Source: Streptomyces coacervatus (GTDB lineage Bacteria; Actinomycetota; Actinomycetes; Streptomycetales; Streptomycetaceae). Taken from it: a DNA stretch of 64,000 nt. This document shows, one piece after another, positions 16,213 through 28,290 of the stretch. How positions within the stretch are numbered: the stretch's first letter is position 1; each line of letters opens with the position of its first letter. The stretch spans positions 120,656 through 184,655 of the forward strand of contig NZ_JARHTP010000022.1 of NCBI RefSeq assembly GCF_029223485.1, given 5' to 3'. The position numbers and the translations under genes are program-made. The notes under the pieces were generated by a model. The model was given only the letters and a program-made list of their open reading frames with translations, did no database searches and was not told the DNA's origin.

Positions 16213-18831
16213 TCACCGCATCAGCACCCCTGCGCCCTCTCCCGTCTCCTCCGAAGGCACCGCCACCAAGCCCAGCTCCACCCCGGACGCCAGCAGTCGA
16301 TGGGCCGGCAGGATGCGGACCGTGTAGCCGTAGGGGCCGGTGCGGTCCAGGGAGAGCGGGCCCTCGTACACCCACCTGCCCTCCGGGTCGGGGCCGCCCG
16401 CCGGTTTCAGCGGGACCGTCGCCGCGTCCGCGATGCGGTCCTCCGGGTCGACGCGGCCCGAGACCGCCTGGACCTCCACGTCCTCCGGGCCCAGCTCGCC
16501 GAGGCCCACCCGCACCCGCAGTGCCAGGGTGCTGCCGAGTTCCGCGGTGGCCGTGGCGGCGGACGTCTCCACATGGTCGACGGTGACGCCGTGCCAGGCG
16601 TCCCGCACCCGTGCCTTCCAGACGGCGAGTTCGCGCGCGGAGTCGGGGTCCATGGCACGGTGCGCGTGGGCGGCCGGTGCGTAGAGGCGCTCGACGTACT
16701 CGCGGACCATGCGGCCGGCCAGCACCTTCGGGCCGAGCAGGGTGAGGGTCTGGCGGACCATCTCGATCCACCGATCGGGCAGGCCGTACTGACCCCGTTC
16801 GTAGAAGCGGGGGGCCACTCGCTGTTCCAGCAGGTCGTATAGCGCTTCTGCCTCTATGGCGTCGCGGTGGTCGGGGTCGGTGCCCGCGCCGTCGGCCGTG
16901 GGGATCGCCCAGCCGAAGTCGGGCTGGAACCATTCGTCCCACCAGCCGTCCAGGACCGAGAGGTTGAGACAGCCGTTCAGCGCCGCCTTCATGCCGGACG
17001 TACCGCAGGCCTCCAGGGGGCGGAGCGGGTTGTTGAGCCAGATGTCGCAGCCGGGGTAGAGCTTCTGCGCCATCGCCATGCCGTAGTCGGGGAGGAAGAC
17101 GATGCGGTGGCGGACCCGTGGGTCGTCCGCGAATCGGACCAGCTCCTGGACCAGGCGTTTTCCGCCGTCGTCCGCCGGGTGCGCCTTGCCCGCGACGACG
17201 ATCTGGATGGGCCGCTCAGGGTGGAGGAGGAGGTCCATCAGGCGGTCGCGGTCGCGCAGCATCAGGGTCAGGCGCTTGTACGACGGGACGCGCCGCGCGA
17301 AACCGATGGTCAGGACGTCCGGGTCCAGGACCCCGTCGATCCACCCCAACTCGGCCGTCCCGGCGCCGCGTTGCCGCCAGGAGGCGCGCAGCCGTACCCG
17401 CACCTCGTCCACCAGCTGCTCGCGCAGGTTGCGGCGCAGCTCCCAGATGTCCTGGTCGGCGATGTCCCCGACCGCGTCCCAGCGGTCCGAGCCGCCGACG
17501 GTCAGCGCGTCCTCGGTGCGCTGGGCGCCGATCTGCCGGGCGCCGAGCCGGAACACCTCGGGGGCGACCCAGGTGGGCGCGTGCACCCCGTTGGTCACGG
17601 AGGTGATCGGCACCTCGTCGGGGTCGAATCCCGGCCACAGGCCGGAGAACATCTCGCGGCTGACGTGGCCGTGGAGGAGGGAGACGCCGTTGGCGCGCTG
17701 GCCCAGACGCAGGCCCATCACGGCCATGTTGAAGAGGTTCGGTTCGCCGCCGGGGTAGGTCTCCATGCCGAGCCGCAGGATGCGTTCGACGTCGATGCGC
17801 GGGAGCTCGGCGTCGGGGCCGAAGTGGTGGGCGACCAGCTCACGGTCGAAACGGTCGATACCGGCCGGGACGGGGGTGTGGGTGGTGAAGACGGTCCCGG
17901 CGCGGACCGCCTCCAGCGCGGAGTCGAAGTCCAGCCCGCCGTCGCAGAGTTCGGCGATGCGCTCCAGGCCCAGGAAGCCGGCGTGGCCCTCGTTGGTGTG
18001 GAAGACCTCGGGGGCGGGGTGGCCGGTGAGGCGGCAGTACGTCCGCACCGCCCGCACACCCCCTATGCCGAGCAGCATCTCCTGCAGCAGGCGGTGCTCG
18101 CTGCCGCCGCCGTAGAGCCGGTCGGTCACCTGTCGCTCGCCGAGGTCGTTCTCCTCGACGTCCGAGTCGAGCATCAGCAGCGGGACGCGGCCGACCTGGG
18201 CGAGCCAGATACGGGCATGCAGCTGCCGGCCGCCGGGCAGGGCGAGGGAGACCTGGGCAGGGGTGCCGTCGGGTTCCTCCAGGAGGGCGACGGGCAGCTC
18301 GTTGGGGTCCAGGACCGGATAGTGCTCCTGCTGCCAGCCGTCCCGGGACAGCGACTGGCGGAAATAGCCGTGCCGGTAGAGGAGGCCCACGCCGACCAGG
18401 GGTACGCCGAGGTCGCTGGCCGCCTTCAGATGGTCGCCGGCGAGGATGCCGAGGCCGCCGGAGTACTGGGGCAGGGCGGCCGTGATACCGAACTCGGGCG
18501 AGAAATAGGCGATGGCGGCGGGGAGTTCGCCGGAATGGGTCTGGTACCAGCGGTCGCCGGTCATGTAGTCGTCCAGGTCGCCCGTGACCTCCGTCAGCCG
18601 GCGCAGGAAGCGGTGGTCCCCGGCCAGCTCCGCGAGCCGCGCCGGCGACACGCTGCCCAGGAGCCGTACGGGATCGCCGTCCGAGGCGGCCCAGCGCTCG
18701 GGGTCGACGGACTGGAACAGGTCGCGGGTCTCCGCATGCCAGGACCAGCGCAGATTGCGGGCCAGATCGCTGAGCGGCCTCAGGGGTTCGGGGAGAACGG
18801 GTCGGACGGTGAATCGACGGATCGCCTTCAC
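16213..18831 (-). CDS. glgP: Alpha-glucan (glycogen/maltodextrin) phosphorylase
   Basis: An 872-residue GT35 phosphorylase of the short actinobacterial/archaeal-like class. It cleaves terminal alpha-1,4 glucose with phosphate to give glucose-1-phosphate. The N-terminal about 110 residues (RPLSDLARNLRWSWH ... ) are the DUF3417 extension of this class. Core motifs are QYSGGLGILAGDHLKAASDL, FHTNEGHAGFLGLERI, VTNGVHAPTW, VPSYKRLTLM, and the pyridoxal-phosphate lysine region EACGTSGMKAALNG followed by DGWWDEW. The C-terminus (about residues 720-872) is a beta-rich domain. It stands next to the GlgE pathway genes but on the opposite strand, separated by a subtilase gene, so it is not in their operon. 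Confidence 0.93.
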   Translation of the reverse strand: MKAIRRFTVRPVLPEPLRPLSDLARNLRWSWHAETRDLFQSVDPERWAASDGDPVRLLGSVSPARLAELAGDHRFLRRLTEVTGDLDDYMTGDRWYQTHSGELPAAIAYFSPEFGITAALPQYSGGLGILAGDHLKAASDLGVPLVGVGLLYRHGYFRQSLSRDGWQQEHYPVLDPNELPVALLEEPDGTPAQVSLALPGGRQLHARIWLAQVGRVPLLMLDSDVEENDLGERQVTDRLYGGGSEHRLLQEMLLGIGGVRAVRTYCRLTGHPAPEVFHTNEGHAGFLGLERIAELCDGGLDFDSALEAVRAGTVFTTHTPVPAGIDRFDRELVAHHFGPDAELPRIDVERILRLGMETYPGGEPNLFNMAVMGLRLGQRANGVSLLHGHVSREMFSGLWPGFDPDEVPITSVTNGVHAPTWVAPEVFRLGARQIGAQRTEDALTVGGSDRWDAVGDIADQDIWELRRNLREQLVDEVRVRLRASWRQRGAGTAELGWIDGVLDPDVLTIGFARRVPSYKRLTLMLRDRDRLMDLLLHPERPIQIVVAGKAHPADDGGKRLVQELVRFADDPRVRHRIVFLPDYGMAMAQKLYPGCDIWLNNPLRPLEACGTSGMKAALNGCLNLSVLDGWWDEWFQPDFGWAIPTADGAGTDPDHRDAIEAEALYDLLEQRVAPRFYERGQYGLPDRWIEMVRQTLTLLGPKVLAGRMVREYVERLYAPAAHAHRAMDPDSARELAVWKARVRDAWHGVTVDHVETSAATATAELGSTLALRVRVGLGELGPEDVEVQAVSGRVDPEDRIADAATVPLKPAGGPDPEGRWVYEGPLSLDRTGPYGYTVRILPAHRLLASGVELGLVAVPSEETGEGAGVLMR

Positions 18832-19092
18832 TTTCCACCTCGACGCGTGTCGCTGTGCGGACGCACAACGCTGTGCGCCTCGTCGTCAACCTCGACGGTA
18901 TCCGTGTGGAGGCCTTCGCAACCACGGCACGTCCAAGAGCACGCCACACTCCTACGCCGTCCGGAAAACGACGCAACCTTCACGCGTCCGCCATGGCCGA
19001 CATGGCCGATTCCGCCCCCATAGGCCCTCTTGTGGGCCTTCTACACCACACGAGAGGCTGCCAAGTGGAGTCAATGGAGGGGAATTCGGACC

Positions 19093-20295
19093 ATGGCACG
19101 GACGCGAACACGGCGTCTGCGCTTGACAGGGGGTCTGACCGCGGTGGCCTGTGCCACCACGCTTTCGGCCATCACCCTGCCTGCGCACGCCGCACCGGAG
19201 GGGCAGATACTCGGCGCCGGTGAGCCCGGCTCCGTCAGCGGAAGTTATCTCGTGACGCTCAAGGGGGGAACGAAGGCTCCGTCGGCGACCGGAAAAGGCA
19301 TCGCCGAGAAGTACGGGGCGAAAATAAGCCACACCTACGGCTCGGTCCTCAACGGCTACGCCATCAAGGCGAACGAGAGACAGGCCAGGCGTCTCGCGGC
19401 CGACTCCCAGGTCGCCTCGGTCGTCCAGGACACCCGCGTGTCCCTCGACCACACCCAGAAGAACCCGCCGTCCTGGGGCCTGGACCGGATCGACCAGCCG
19501 AGCCTGCCGCTGGACAGGAGCTACACCTGGCCCGAGTCCGCGGGCAAAGGGGTCACCGCGTACGTGATCGACACCGGCATCCGGATCACGCACAAGGACT
19601 TCGGCGGCCGGGCGAGCTACGGCTGGGACTTCGTCGGAAACGACAGGACCGCAGCCGACGGCAACGGACACGGCACCCATGTCGCCGGCACCATCGCCGG
19701 CACGGCGTACGGCGTCGCCAAGCAGGCCAAGGTCGTCGCGGTCCGGGTCCTCGACAACGACGGCTCCGGTACGACGTCGCAGGTCATCGCGGGCATCGAC
19801 TGGGTGACCAAGCACGCGAGGAAACCGGCGGTCGCCAACCTCAGCCTGGGCGGCTACTACAACGCCCAGCTGGACGCGGCCGTACGCAACTCCATCGCGT
19901 CGGGCGTCACGTACGCGGTTGCCGCGGGGAACGACGGCCTCCCGGCCGCCCTCTACTCCCCGGCGGACGTGAAGGAGGCCATCACGGTCGGCGCGACCGA
20001 CAGGACGGACGCACGGGCGAGCTTCTCCAACTTCGGCTCGGTCGTGGATCTGTTCGCCCCCGGAGTGTCGATCACCTCGGACTCGTACGCGAGCGACACC
20101 GGAAAGGCGACCTTCTCCGGTACGTCGATGGCGACCCCACACGTCACGGGCACGGCCGCGCTGTATCTGGCCGACCATCCGAGGGCCACGCCGGCCCAGG
20201 TCTCCAAGGCACTCGTCAAGCTGGCGGTGTCCGGGAAGGTCTCCGGCCGGGGCCTCGGCTCGCCGGACGAACTTCTGCAGGTACCACCTTCTTAG
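19093..20295 (+). CDS. Secreted subtilisin-like serine protease (S8)
   Basis: A 400-residue secreted protease. Residues 1-35 form a signal peptide (RTRTRRLRL, hydrophobic core, LPAHAAPE cleavage). Residues about 50-118 are an I9 inhibitor propeptide (GSYLVTLKGG ... VASVVQDTRVS). The catalytic triad is Asp160 (VIDTGIR), His193 (GNGHGTHVAGT) and Ser345 (FSGTSMATPH), with oxyanion Asn in AAGNDG. Length and arrangement match proteinase-K-type streptomycete proteases without a C-terminal extension. ATG 19093 is chosen because GGAGGGG precedes it and the basic signal peptide begins there. It lies between glgP and glgE on the glgE strand and is closed by its own terminator. Confidence 0.93.
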   Translation: MARTRTRRLRLTGGLTAVACATTLSAITLPAHAAPEGQILGAGEPGSVSGSYLVTLKGGTKAPSATGKGIAEKYGAKISHTYGSVLNGYAIKANERQARRLAADSQVASVVQDTRVSLDHTQKNPPSWGLDRIDQPSLPLDRSYTWPESAGKGVTAYVIDTGIRITHKDFGGRASYGWDFVGNDRTAADGNGHGTHVAGTIAGTAYGVAKQAKVVAVRVLDNDGSGTTSQVIAGIDWVTKHARKPAVANLSLGGYYNAQLDAAVRNSIASGVTYAVAAGNDGLPAALYSPADVKEAITVGATDRTDARASFSNFGSVVDLFAPGVSITSDSYASDTGKATFSGTSMATPHVTGTAALYLADHPRATPAQVSKALVKLAVSGKVSGRGLGSPDELLQVPPS

Positions 20296-20309
20296 TGGCA
20301 CAGTCCCCG

Positions 20310-20343
20310 GACCGGTCCCGTTCGTTCACGAACGGGACCGGTC
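20310..20343 (+). terminator. Terminator after the subtilase
   Basis: GACCGGTCCCGTTCG and CGAACGGGACCGGTC form a perfect 15-bp stem with a TTCA loop, followed by TTGTGTG. It separates the subtilase from glgE. Confidence 0.92.
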
Positions 20344-20523
20344 TTGTGTGTAGACATACGCGTGAGTAGTTAACAAAGTGCCGGATTGCACACCCGAATA
20401 GGGTGGGAAGGCTCCTCCGGTACACGCCCCAGGTACTTCACAGGAACACCACGCAGCACCACCCGCAGGACCCACCTCCCCACAGCCATCCGCCCACCCA
20501 CGTTGACGCGGACAGGAGCGGTC

Positions 20524-22613
20524 ATGCCCGCCACGCACCACTCGTCAGCACCCCCGACGACCAGCACCGAAGCACCCCCCGTGCGTCCCGCCGACGCCGG
20601 ACCGCCGGCCCCGGAGCCACCCTCCGCGGGCGACGTCGCCGGCATCGGGCGCATACCGGTCCTCGACGTCCGCCCGATCGTCCAGCACGGGCGCAGGCCG
20701 GCCAAGGCCGTGACCGGCGAGTCGTTCGAGATCTCGGCCACCGTGTTCCGCGAGGGCCATGACGCGGTCGCGGCCAACGTCGTCCTGACCGATCCGGAGG
20801 GCCGTCCCGGCCCCTGGACCCCGATGCGGGAACTGGCCCCCGGCACCGACCGCTGGGGCGCGACCGTCACCGCGGGCGAAATCGGCCACTGGACGTACAC
20901 CGTGGAGGCCTGGGGCGACCCGGTCACCACCTGGCGGCACCACGCCCAGATCAAGATCCCGGCGGGGATGGACACGGAGCTGGTGCTGGAGGAGGGCGCG
21001 CGGCTGTATGAGCGTGCGGCCGCCGGGATGCCGGGAGTGGAAGGTGACATTGCACTGGCCGCCGTCGATGCCCTGCGGGACGAGACCCGCCCGGCCGCCG
21101 CACGGCTGGCGGCGGCGTTGACGCCGGAGGTGGACGCGGTGCTGGCGCGGCATCCGCTGCGGGAGTTCGTCACCGCCTCGCAGACGCTGCCGCTGCTGGT
21201 GGAGCGCGAACGCGCCCTGTACGGCGCCTGGTACGAGTTCTTCCCCCGCTCCGAGGGCACCCAGGACCAGCCGCACGGCACCTTCCGCACCGCCGCCCGC
21301 CGCCTCCCGGCCATCGCCGCCATGGGCTTCGACGTCCTGTACCTGCCGCCCATCCACCCGATCGGCACCACCTTCCGCAAGGGCCGCAACAACACCCTCT
21401 CCGCCGGCGCGGACGATGTCGGCGTGCCCTGGGCGATCGGCTCCCCCGAGGGCGGCCACGACGCGGTGCACCCGCAGCTGGGCACGATCGAGGACTTCGC
21501 CTGGTTCGTGCAGGAGGCGCGCGACAACGGCCTGGAGATCGCCCTCGACTTCGCCCTGCAGTGCTCCCCCGACCACCCCTGGGTACAGAAGCACCCCGAG
21601 TGGTTCCACCACCGCCCCGACGGCACCATCGCGTATGCGGAGAACCCGCCGAAGAAGTACCAGGACATCTACCCGATCGCGTTCGACGCCGACCTGGACG
21701 GACTGATCGCCGAGACCCTGCGGGTGCTCAGGCTGTGGATGGGCCACGGGGTGCGGATCTTCCGCGTGGACAACCCGCACACCAAACCGGTCCTCTTCTG
21801 GCAGCGGGTGATCGCCGACATCAACGCCACCGACCCCGACGTGATCTTCCTGGCCGAGGCGTTCACCCGCCCGGCCATGATGCACACCCTGGCCCAGACC
21901 GGCTTCCAGCAGTCCTACACCTACTACACCTGGCGCAACACCAAGGCCGAGCTGACCGAGTACCTCACCGAACTGTCCGGCGAGGCCGCCGCCTACATGC
22001 GGCCCAACTTCTTCGTCAACACCCCCGACATTCTGCACGAGTTCCTCCAGCGCGGCGGCCGCCCCGCCTTCGCACTCCGCGCCGTCCTGGCCGCCACCCT
22101 CTCCCCCACCTGGGGCGTCTACTCCGGCTACGAACTGTGCGAGAACGTTCCGCTGCGGGACGGCAGCGAGGAGTATCTGGACTCGGAGAAGTACCAACTC
22201 AAGCGCCGGGACTGGGAGACGGCCGAACGCGAAGGCCGCACCATCACCCCCCTCATCACCGAGCTCAACACCATCCGGCGCACCAACCCCGCCCTCCGCC
22301 AACTGCGCGACCTCCACTTCCACCACGCGGACCAGGAAGCCGTGATCGCGTACTCGAAGCGGAGCGGCTCGAACACGGTTCTGGTGGTCGCCAACCTCGA
22401 CCCGCACCACACCCAGGAAGCCACGGTCTCGTTGGACATGCCGCAACTCGGCCTGGAATGGCACGAGTCGGTGCCGGTACGCGACGAGCTCACCGGCGAG
22501 ACCTATCACTGGGGCAGGTCCAATTACGTACGCCTCGAACCGGGCACCCGTCCGGCGCACGTATTCACCGTCCTGCGACCGTCCAACCCGCAGATCGGGG
22601 GGTCACCCACAAA

Positions 22614-22617
<4 letters not shown>
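20524..22617 (+). CDS. glgE: Alpha-1,4-glucan:maltose-1-phosphate maltosyltransferase GlgE
   Basis: A 697-residue GH13 subfamily 3 enzyme that adds maltose from maltose-1-phosphate to alpha-1,4-glucan. It has an N-terminal beta-sandwich (about 45-150), an all-helical insert (about 160-240) and a TIM barrel. The nucleophile is Asp416 (RIFRVDNPHTKP) and the acid/base Glu445 (IFLAEAFTRP); their 29-residue spacing equals that of the S. coelicolor enzyme as I recall it. LYLPPIHPIG and KYQDIYPIAFD are family motifs. ATG 20524 follows AGGAG. The Pro/Ala-rich first 40 residues are probably disordered. The stop overlaps the treS start by 4 nt, beginning the glgE-treS unit. Confidence 0.95.
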
Positions 22618-24314
<1,697 letters not shown>

Positions 24315-24409
24315 CGCCTCGCAGAACCCGGGATGGGGCGGTTTCCCCTGTCCCACCCGGGGCACGCATCAGTAACACCCCGACCACCCGGGGAAAGGAA
24401 TGTGACACC

Positions 24410-25804
24410 ATGGCGGAAACTGTCACAATTTCCGGCACCACAAGTCCTGGCCTGCTCGCCTCCCTGGATCCACTCCTGCGGGAATGGCTGCCACGGCAGC
24501 GCTGGTTCGCCGGCAAGGGACGGCCGGTCACCGGGTTCTCGCTGGTCGCCGCCACCGAGCTGCTGCCGGCCGACGGCCGGCTCGGCCTCCACCACCTGCT
24601 GGTACGCGCCCATCAGCCGCTCACGCTCGGCGCCGAGCCGCACCCCGGCGACTGCTACCAGCTGCTGATAGGCGTGCGCGAGGCGCTGCCGCCCCGGCTC
24701 GCGCCCGCGCTGATCGGACATGTGGATCAGGGCCCGCTCACCGGACGGACGGTGTACGACGCCCTGTACGACCCCCGGCCCGCCGAGCTGCTCCTGGAGG
24801 CGCTGCGCACCCGGGCCCGGATCGGCGGGCTGCGCTTCGAGCGGGAGCCCGGCCGGGAGATCCGGACCGGTCTGGTCCCGCGGGTGGTGACGGCCGAGCA
24901 GTCGAACTCGTCCGTCGTCTACGGAGATACGTTCATCCTCAAGCTCCTGCGCCGGATCGTGCCCGGCGTCAACCCCGACCTGGAACTGCCGCTGGCGCTC
25001 GCCCACGAGGGCTGCCCGCGGGTGCCCGCACCGACGGCGTGGCTCACGGCCGAGCTGGCCGGGGAGTCGGAGTCGTACGTACTCGGCGTGCTCCAGCCGT
25101 TTCTGCAGGGCGCGACGGACGGCTGGGAGCTGGCGCTGCGGGAGCTGGCCAAGGGCGAGGACTTCGGCGCCGAGGCAAGAGCGCTGGGCCGCGCCACGGC
25201 CGAGGTGCACACGGCACTCGCCCGCGCGCTGCCGACCGTCACCCTGGGCCACACCCAGATGCAGCTGCTGGCCGACGGCATGATCGAGCGCCTCGACGCG
25301 GCCGCACAGGCGGTGCCCGCGCTGCGGCCGTACGCCCCCGCCCTGCACTCCGCGTTCACGGCGCTCGCCGACCTCGCCGCGGAGGGCCGTACCTGGACCG
25401 CGCAGCGCATCCACGGGGATCTGCACCTCGGGCAGTGTCTGCGCTCGCCGGCCGGTCAGTGGTGGCTGATCGACTTCGAGGGCGAGCCGTCCAAGCCGCT
25501 GGCCGAACGGCGGATGCCGCAGCCGCCGGTGCGGGACATCGCGGGCATGCTGCGGTCCTTCGACTACGCGGCCCACTCCGCAGTTCCGCAGGCAGAGGGC
25601 TGGGCAGAGACGTGCCGGGCGGCCTACTGTTCCGGGTACGCCGAGGTCAGCGGCCACGACCCGCGCACCGACCCGGTACTGCTGCGTGCCTACGAGACGG
25701 ACAAGGCGATCTACGAAGTCGTCTACGAGGCCCGCCACCGCCCCGACTGGCTCCCCGTGCCGATGGCGGCAATAGAGCGTTACGCCGCGTCCGACCTCCA
25801 CTGA
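24410..25804 (+). CDS. mak: Maltokinase (Pep2/Mak)
   Basis: A 464-residue kinase that makes maltose-1-phosphate from maltose and ATP for GlgE. The fold is that of aminoglycoside-phosphotransferase-like kinases: an N-terminal cap (WLPRQRWFAGKGRPV), a nucleotide-binding lobe (SNSSVVYGDTFILKLLRR), the catalytic loop IHGDLHLGQCL and the metal site LIDFEGEP. The C-terminal SFDYAA and YEVVYEARHRPDWL are typical of Mak. ATG 24410 follows AAAGGA at a slightly long distance of about 9 nt. It sits between treS and glgB in one plus-strand cluster. Confidence 0.94.
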   Translation: MAETVTISGTTSPGLLASLDPLLREWLPRQRWFAGKGRPVTGFSLVAATELLPADGRLGLHHLLVRAHQPLTLGAEPHPGDCYQLLIGVREALPPRLAPALIGHVDQGPLTGRTVYDALYDPRPAELLLEALRTRARIGGLRFEREPGREIRTGLVPRVVTAEQSNSSVVYGDTFILKLLRRIVPGVNPDLELPLALAHEGCPRVPAPTAWLTAELAGESESYVLGVLQPFLQGATDGWELALRELAKGEDFGAEARALGRATAEVHTALARALPTVTLGHTQMQLLADGMIERLDAAAQAVPALRPYAPALHSAFTALADLAAEGRTWTAQRIHGDLHLGQCLRSPAGQWWLIDFEGEPSKPLAERRMPQPPVRDIAGMLRSFDYAAHSAVPQAEGWAETCRAAYCSGYAEVSGHDPRTDPVLLRAYETDKAIYEVVYEARHRPDWLPVPMAAIERYAASDLH

Positions 25805-25842
25805 CCCGACCCGACCTCACCTTCGCCGAGGAGGCGCCGCCC

Positions 25843-28275
25843 GTGACCCCCCGCCCCACGCCCAGCGGTTCGGATCCGAAGAAGAAGGCCGCGAAGGCCG
25901 CGGAGAAGGCGACCGAGCCCAAGAAGTCGGTGAAGAAGGCGGCGGCGAAGACCACCGCAAAGAAGGCCACCGCAAAGAAGAGCACGGCCAAGAAGACCGC
26001 CACCAAGAAGACCGCTGCCAAGAAAGCCACTGCCAAAAAGACCGTCACCGCCGCAAAGAAGATCACCGTCACCGCCCTGGCCCCCGCCGCACCGCCGGAG
26101 GTGCCCGCGAGCGACCGTGAGCGGCTGCTCGCCGGTACCCATCACGATCCGCACACGGTGCTGGGCGCCCACCCGGTCCCCGGCGGGGTCGCCTTCCGGG
26201 TCTTCCGGCCGTACGCGCTGTCCGTGACCGTCGTCGCCGCCGGTCTGCAGGCCGAGCTGCACGACGACGGGGACGGGTTCTTCTCCGCCCTGCTGTCCCT
26301 GACCGAAGTCCCCGAGTACCGGCTCCTCGTGCGGTACGAGGGGACGGTCCAGGAGGCCGAGGACGCGTACCGCTTCCTGCCCACGCTGGGCGAGCTCGAT
26401 CTGCACCTGATCGGCGAGGGCCGGCACGAGTATCTGTGGCAGGTGCTCGGCGCGCATCCGATGACCCACCAGGGCGTGGCCGGCACCCGCTTCTCCGTGT
26501 GGGCGCCGAACGCACGCGGTGTGCATGTGGCCGGCACCTTCAACTTCTGGGACGGCACCGGCCATCCGATGCGCTCGCTCGGCTCCTCCGGCGTCTGGGA
26601 GCTGTTCGCGCCCGGGATCGGCGAGGGCGAGCTGTACAAGTTCGAGATCACCCGGCCGGACGGTTCGAAGACCCTGCGCGCCGACCCGCTGGCCCGCCGC
26701 ACGGAGGCCCCGCCGAACACGTCGTCCGTCGTCACCGCCTCGCACCACGAGTGGCACGACGCGGCATGGCTGGAGCAGCGTGCCGACGCCCCCGCGCACG
26801 AGGCGCCGTTCTCCGTCTACGAAGTCCATCTGCCGTCCTGGCGCCCTGGTCTGACGTACCGTCAACTGGCCGACCAGCTCCCCGCATACGTCAAGGACCT
26901 CGGCTTCACCCACGTCGAACTGATGCCGATCGCGGAGCACCCCTTCGGCGGCTCCTGGGGCTACCAGGTCACCGGCTTCTACGCCCCAACGGCCCGCCTA
27001 GGCACCCCCGACGACTTCAAGTACCTGGTCGACGCGCTGCACCAGGCGGGCATCGGCGTCCTGATGGACTGGGTACCGGCGCACTTCCCGCGGGACGACT
27101 GGGCGCTTGCGGAATTCGACGGCCGCACCCTGTACGAGCACGAGGACCCGCTCCGCGCCGCGCACCCCGACTGGGGCACGCTGGAGTTCGACTACGGCCG
27201 CCGCGAGGTACGCAACTTCCTGGTGGCGAACGCGATTTACTGGTGCGAGGAGTTCCATGTCGACGGTCTGCGCGTCGACGCGGTCGCCTCCATGCTCTAC
27301 CTCGACTACTCGCGCGAGCCCGGCCAGTGGGTCCCGAACGAGCACGGCGGCCGGGAGAACCTGGACGCGGTGGCGTTTCTGCAGGAGATGAACGCGACGC
27401 TGTACCGGCGGGTGCCGGGCGTGGTCACGATCGCCGAGGAGTCGACGGCCTGGGACGGCGTCACGCGGGCCACGCACCACCGGGGTCCCGGCGGCTTCGG
27501 AGGCCTCGGCTTCGGCCTCAAGTGGAACATGGGCTGGATGCACGACTCCCTCGACTACATGAGCCATGAGCCGGTGCACCGCAAGTACCACCACAACGAG
27601 ATGACGTTCTCGATGGTGTACGCGTACAGCGAGAACTACGTGCTGCCCATCTCGCACGACGAGGTGGTGCACGGCAAGGGCTCCCTGGTGTCGAAGATGC
27701 CGGGAGACTGGTGGCAGCAGCGCGCCAACCTGCGCGCCTACCTGGGCTTCATGTGGGCCCACCCGGGCAAGCAACTCCTCTTCATGGGCCAGGAGTTCGC
27801 GCAGGGCGCGGAGTGGTCGGAGGCGCACGGCCCCGACTGGTGGCTCCTGGACCCGGCGTACGGCGCGGAACCCGACCACCGCGGGGTCCGCGACCTGGTC
27901 CGCGACCTCAACATCGTCTACCGCCACACCCCCGCCCTGTGGCAGCGGGACACCGACCCGTCCGGCTTCCAGTGGATCGTCGGCGACGCGGCGGAGGAGA
28001 ACGTCTTCGCGTTCCTGCGCCTCGCCGCCGACGGCACCCCGCTCCTGGCGGTCTCCAACCTCTCCCCCGTGGTCCGCCACGACTACCGTCTGGGCGTCCC
28101 CGACGACGTCCCCGCCTGGCACGAGTCCCTGAACACCGATATCGCGAAGTACGGCGGCAGCGACGTCACCAACCCGGACGTCATCAAGCCGGAACCCCAG
28201 GGCCACCACGGCCGCCCGGCAAGCATCAGGCTGACGCTGCCCCCACTGGCGACGGTGTGGCTGCGCCCGGCCTAG
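25843..28275 (+). CDS. glgB: Glycogen branching enzyme GlgB with Lys/Ala-rich N-terminal tail
   Basis: An 810-residue GH13 branching enzyme that transfers alpha-1,4 segments to alpha-1,6 positions. Residues about 10-75 are a highly basic Lys/Ala/Thr repeat (units such as AKKATAKKSTAKKTATKK) resembling bacterial histone-like tails. Two CBM48-type beta domains follow (LLAGTHHDPHTVLGAHP; YLWQVLGAHPMTH), then the barrel with nucleophile Asp479 (DGLRVDAVASML), acid/base Glu532 (VTIAEESTAW) and PISHDEVVHGKGS. The start is GTG 25843 behind GAGGAGG. About 730 residues without the tail is the usual length, so the tail is an addition. Last gene of the GlgE-pathway cluster; a strong terminator follows. 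Confidence 0.95.
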   Translation: MTPRPTPSGSDPKKKAAKAAEKATEPKKSVKKAAAKTTAKKATAKKSTAKKTATKKTAAKKATAKKTVTAAKKITVTALAPAAPPEVPASDRERLLAGTHHDPHTVLGAHPVPGGVAFRVFRPYALSVTVVAAGLQAELHDDGDGFFSALLSLTEVPEYRLLVRYEGTVQEAEDAYRFLPTLGELDLHLIGEGRHEYLWQVLGAHPMTHQGVAGTRFSVWAPNARGVHVAGTFNFWDGTGHPMRSLGSSGVWELFAPGIGEGELYKFEITRPDGSKTLRADPLARRTEAPPNTSSVVTASHHEWHDAAWLEQRADAPAHEAPFSVYEVHLPSWRPGLTYRQLADQLPAYVKDLGFTHVELMPIAEHPFGGSWGYQVTGFYAPTARLGTPDDFKYLVDALHQAGIGVLMDWVPAHFPRDDWALAEFDGRTLYEHEDPLRAAHPDWGTLEFDYGRREVRNFLVANAIYWCEEFHVDGLRVDAVASMLYLDYSREPGQWVPNEHGGRENLDAVAFLQEMNATLYRRVPGVVTIAEESTAWDGVTRATHHRGPGGFGGLGFGLKWNMGWMHDSLDYMSHEPVHRKYHHNEMTFSMVYAYSENYVLPISHDEVVHGKGSLVSKMPGDWWQQRANLRAYLGFMWAHPGKQLLFMGQEFAQGAEWSEAHGPDWWLLDPAYGAEPDHRGVRDLVRDLNIVYRHTPALWQRDTDPSGFQWIVGDAAEENVFAFLRLAADGTPLLAVSNLSPVVRHDYRLGVPDDVPAWHESLNTDIAKYGGSDVTNPDVIKPEPQGHHGRPASIRLTLPPLATVWLRPA

Positions 28276-28290
28276 TTTTTGCTCCTCAAA

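Noticed and set aside
16867..19023. Long plus-strand open frame opposite glgP
   Set aside because: Shadow of glgP: no motif, no ribosome binding site, composition typical of antisense frames in GC-rich DNA.
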